Assembly: GCA_011372845.1 (NCBI GenBank)
Contig: DSAI01000179.1
Coordinates: 1 to 8,424, forward strand
Length of the DNA stretch: 8,424 bases
Source: Actinomycetota bacterium
GTDB taxonomy: Bacteria; Actinomycetota; Coriobacteriia; Anaerosomatales; Anaerosomataceae
Direction of reading: 5' to 3'
Below, one piece after another: positions 6,171 to 8,424 of this stretch. Position 1 is the first letter of the stretch. The number at the start of each line of letters is the position of its first letter. The translations under genes were made by a program, and so were the position numbers. Below the pieces are notes generated by a model. It had not been told where the DNA came from. It saw only the letters and a program-made list of their open reading frames with translations, and made no database searches.

Positions 6171-6875
6171 TCATGCACCGACGATGAACTCATACAGGCC
6201 GTACGAGGCAAGCAGCATGATCACGTCGTATCCCACGACCCACCCCATGCCGGTCCAGAACACCCCCACACCCTCGGCCCCGCCCACGATCGCGCCTCCC
6301 GTGGCGATGACCGCCCCGAGCAGCAGCGGATACATCAACGGGATGAACAGCATCGCAAGAACAAAGTCCTTGCCCGATGTGTTGACCGACATCGTGGCCA
6401 GAAGCGTACCCACGCCGGAGATGCCCACCGAACCCGCCAGAAGAATCAGTGGCAGCAAGGCGAGCGAGGACGCATCCATCTGCTCGCCCTGCAGGAACAG
6501 GAAGCCGAACACCGGCAGCGTCAGCAGCTCCACCGCCAGCAGGAAGATGAGGTTGCCGCCGGCCTTGGCGAAGAAGATCACCGGCCGGTCCACGGGCGAG
6601 AGCAGGAGCGCCTCGAGGCACCCCTGATCCTTCTCGTGGACCAGTGAGCGGTTGAGTCCGAGCATCGATGTGAAGATGAAGGCGAGCCACAGCAGTCCGG
6701 CGGCGATGTCACGCGGGTCGAAGCTCGAGCCCGCCTGCGACAGCGCTACGAAGTAGACGACCATCGTGAGCAGGGCGTAGAGGCCCATCGACATGATCAT
6801 CTCCTTGGTGCGGAGCTCCATGACGATGTCCTTCCGGAGCATCGCCCGCAACTGCCGTCCGGAGAGTCCGGCCAT
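6171..6875 (-). CDS. ccmB: Haem exporter ABC transporter membrane subunit CcmB
   Basis: The 234-residue integral membrane protein pairs with CcmA to form the transporter whose ATP hydrolysis releases haem-loaded CcmE from CcmC. Seen: a short basic N-terminus (LRAMLRKDIVMELRTKE), about six membrane helices (around 27-46, 57-74, 104-128, 137-160, 170-193, 205-231), and the family hallmark HEKDQGCLEALLLSPVDRP at 80-98, the cytoplasmic loop that is E-x-x-x-G-T-L-E-x-L-L-L-x-P in relatives. Length fits the family (about 220). ATG 6875 follows the ccmA stop codon with no gap at all, so the two are presumably translationally coupled, as expected for subunits of one complex. Nothing is unusual in the protein. 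Confidence 0.95.
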   Translation of the reverse strand: MAGLSGRQLRAMLRKDIVMELRTKEMIMSMGLYALLTMVVYFVALSQAGSSFDPRDIAAGLLWLAFIFTSMLGLNRSLVHEKDQGCLEALLLSPVDRPVIFFAKAGGNLIFLLAVELLTLPVFGFLFLQGEQMDASSLALLPLILLAGSVGISGVGTLLATMSVNTSGKDFVLAMLFIPLMYPLLLGAVIATGGAIVGGAEGVGVFWTGMGWVVGYDVIMLLASYGLYEFIVGA

Positions 6876-7607
<732 letters not shown>

Positions 7608-7617
7608 ACGACCACCC

Positions 7618-8424
7618 TCACGCCGCGAGACGGGACTTCTTGGGCCACGAGGCGATGCCGCTACCGATGATCAGGATGGCGAAACCGGACCATACCCACC
7701 ACTGCATCGGGAAGAACTTGATCGTCACCACAGCGCTGCCGGTGTCATCAACGCCCGAGAAGGAGATGAAGACGTCCTTGAACACCTCGCTCAGCAACGA
7801 GACGTGCTGCGTGCTCTGGTTCTGCTGCGCCAACTGCTGCGGGAACCGCAACTGCGGGCGCATGGTCTTGATCGCCCGGCCGTCCTTGCTCACGTCGAGG
7901 TTCACCGTGTAGACGGTGTCGCCCTGGGTGGCGCCCACCCGCACGTTCTCCTGCGTCTGGTCGAGGGAGACGAACGTGAACGTGTACCCCTCGGCCTCAT
8001 ACGTAGCGCCCGGCTGCTGAGGGATCTGCGCGTTGTGCGTGCGAACGAACATGGTGGAGCCTACGAGCCCTATCAGGATGATGCCCATGCCCAGGTGCGC
8101 CAGGTAGCCGCCCGTCTGGGTGCGGGCCTTGGTGACGATCCATCTGAACGCGGCGCCGAGCGACTCGCCCCTGGCTGCCGCGCGCTTGCGCGCTCCGTCG
8201 AAGAACAGCCAGAGCGGAAGGCCGATCGCATAACCCGCCACGGTCACACCGCTGACGGCGAGGAAGTGGTGCCACCACTCGGCCGTGGCACCCGTGGGCG
8301 TGAAGTACGGAAGCATCGCGAAAGCGTACACGGCGAGGAAACCGACCGCGATCGGCGTGCCCACGGCCAGCGGGCCCTTCGCCTTCTCCCACAGCTTCTT
8401 CATGTCGCCGCCGCCCCACGCGAG
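7618..8424 (-). CDS. ccmF: Haem lyase subunit CcmF, C-terminal part (5' end cut by window)
   Basis: CcmF joins haem delivered by CcmE to the CXXCH cysteines of apocytochrome c outside the cytoplasmic membrane. About 268 codons are visible. The frame stays open to the right edge through LAWGGGD before the Met at 8403, and this stretch fits the middle of CcmF (a W-x-x-x-x-L-W cytoplasmic loop before a helix), so the Met is probably internal and the gene continues outside. Counting from that Met: helices at about 12-33, 47-69 and 99-119 (GGYLAHLGMGIILIGLVGST, with His103 a likely conserved haem-site histidine), an extracytoplasmic domain 120-232 (YTFTFVSLDQTQENV, TMRPQLRFPQQ), and a last helix WWVWSGFAILIIGSGIASWP. 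This is the canonical CcmF ending. Full CcmF proteins are about 640-670 residues. A split gene with a separate C-terminal protein is less likely but cannot be excluded here. Confidence 0.9.
   Translation of the reverse strand, partial: LAWGGGDMKKLWEKAKGPLAVGTPIAVGFLAVYAFAMLPYFTPTGATAEWWHHFLAVSGVTVAGYAIGLPLWLFFDGARKRAAARGESLGAAFRWIVTKARTQTGGYLAHLGMGIILIGLVGSTMFVRTHNAQIPQQPGATYEAEGYTFTFVSLDQTQENVRVGATQGDTVYTVNLDVSKDGRAIKTMRPQLRFPQQLAQQNQSTQHVSLLSEVFKDVFISFSGVDDTGSAVVTIKFFPMQWWVWSGFAILIIGSGIASWPKKSRLAA

Noticed and set aside
8401..8403. ATG as the true start of a short stand-alone CcmF C-terminal protein
   Set aside because: The frame is open to the edge with residues that fit the CcmF interior, and no clear ribosome binding site precedes the ATG. 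Probably an internal methionine.

Overview
The window is a GC-rich, gene-dense stretch in which every convincing gene lies on the minus strand. Read in the direction of transcription (right to left) the order is: C-terminal part of ccmF (cut by the right edge), ccmA, ccmB, ccmC, ccmD-like, a CcsA/HemX-family membrane protein, a short-chain dehydrogenase/reductase (SDR), hemA, hemC, and hemD (cut by the left edge). There are no tRNA or rRNA genes, CRISPR arrays, insertion sequences or prophage genes that I can see.

Region by region: (1) 8424 to about 5011 encodes the membrane core of System I cytochrome c maturation. CcmF is the haem ligation subunit, CcmA/CcmB the ABC transporter, CcmC the WWD-domain haem-handling protein and CcmD the small one-helix partner. 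Genes abut or overlap, with gaps from -4 to 36 nt. (2) 4976 to 4131 encodes a CcsA/HemX-like polytopic protein whose tryptophan-rich motif is degenerate. (3) 4120 to 3278 is an SDR that resembles 3-ketodihydrosphingosine reductases. (4) 3277 to 3065 is the only sizeable intergenic gap (213 bp). It holds nested and interleaved inverted repeats just upstream of hemA and looks like a structured 5' leader or other regulatory element. (5) 3064 to 1 encodes HemA, HemC and HemD, the glutamyl-tRNA (C5) route into tetrapyrroles up to uroporphyrinogen III (the hemB and hemL steps are not in view).

The genes make a coherent set: early tetrapyrrole synthesis next to the machinery that moves haem out of the cytoplasm and attaches it to apocytochromes c. 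This implies an organism that makes its own haem and c-type cytochromes. The high GC, many GTG starts, System I maturation and HemX-hemA-hemC-hemD neighbourhood would suit a respiring Actinomycetota/Coriobacteriia-type bacterium, but a deltaproteobacterial-type lineage is not excluded; the taxonomic guess is inference only.

The items most worth a second look are the interleaved inverted repeats before hemA, an extra extracytoplasmic domain of about 90 residues inserted after the first membrane helix of CcmC, and the KDSR-like SDR lodged between the two pathways.
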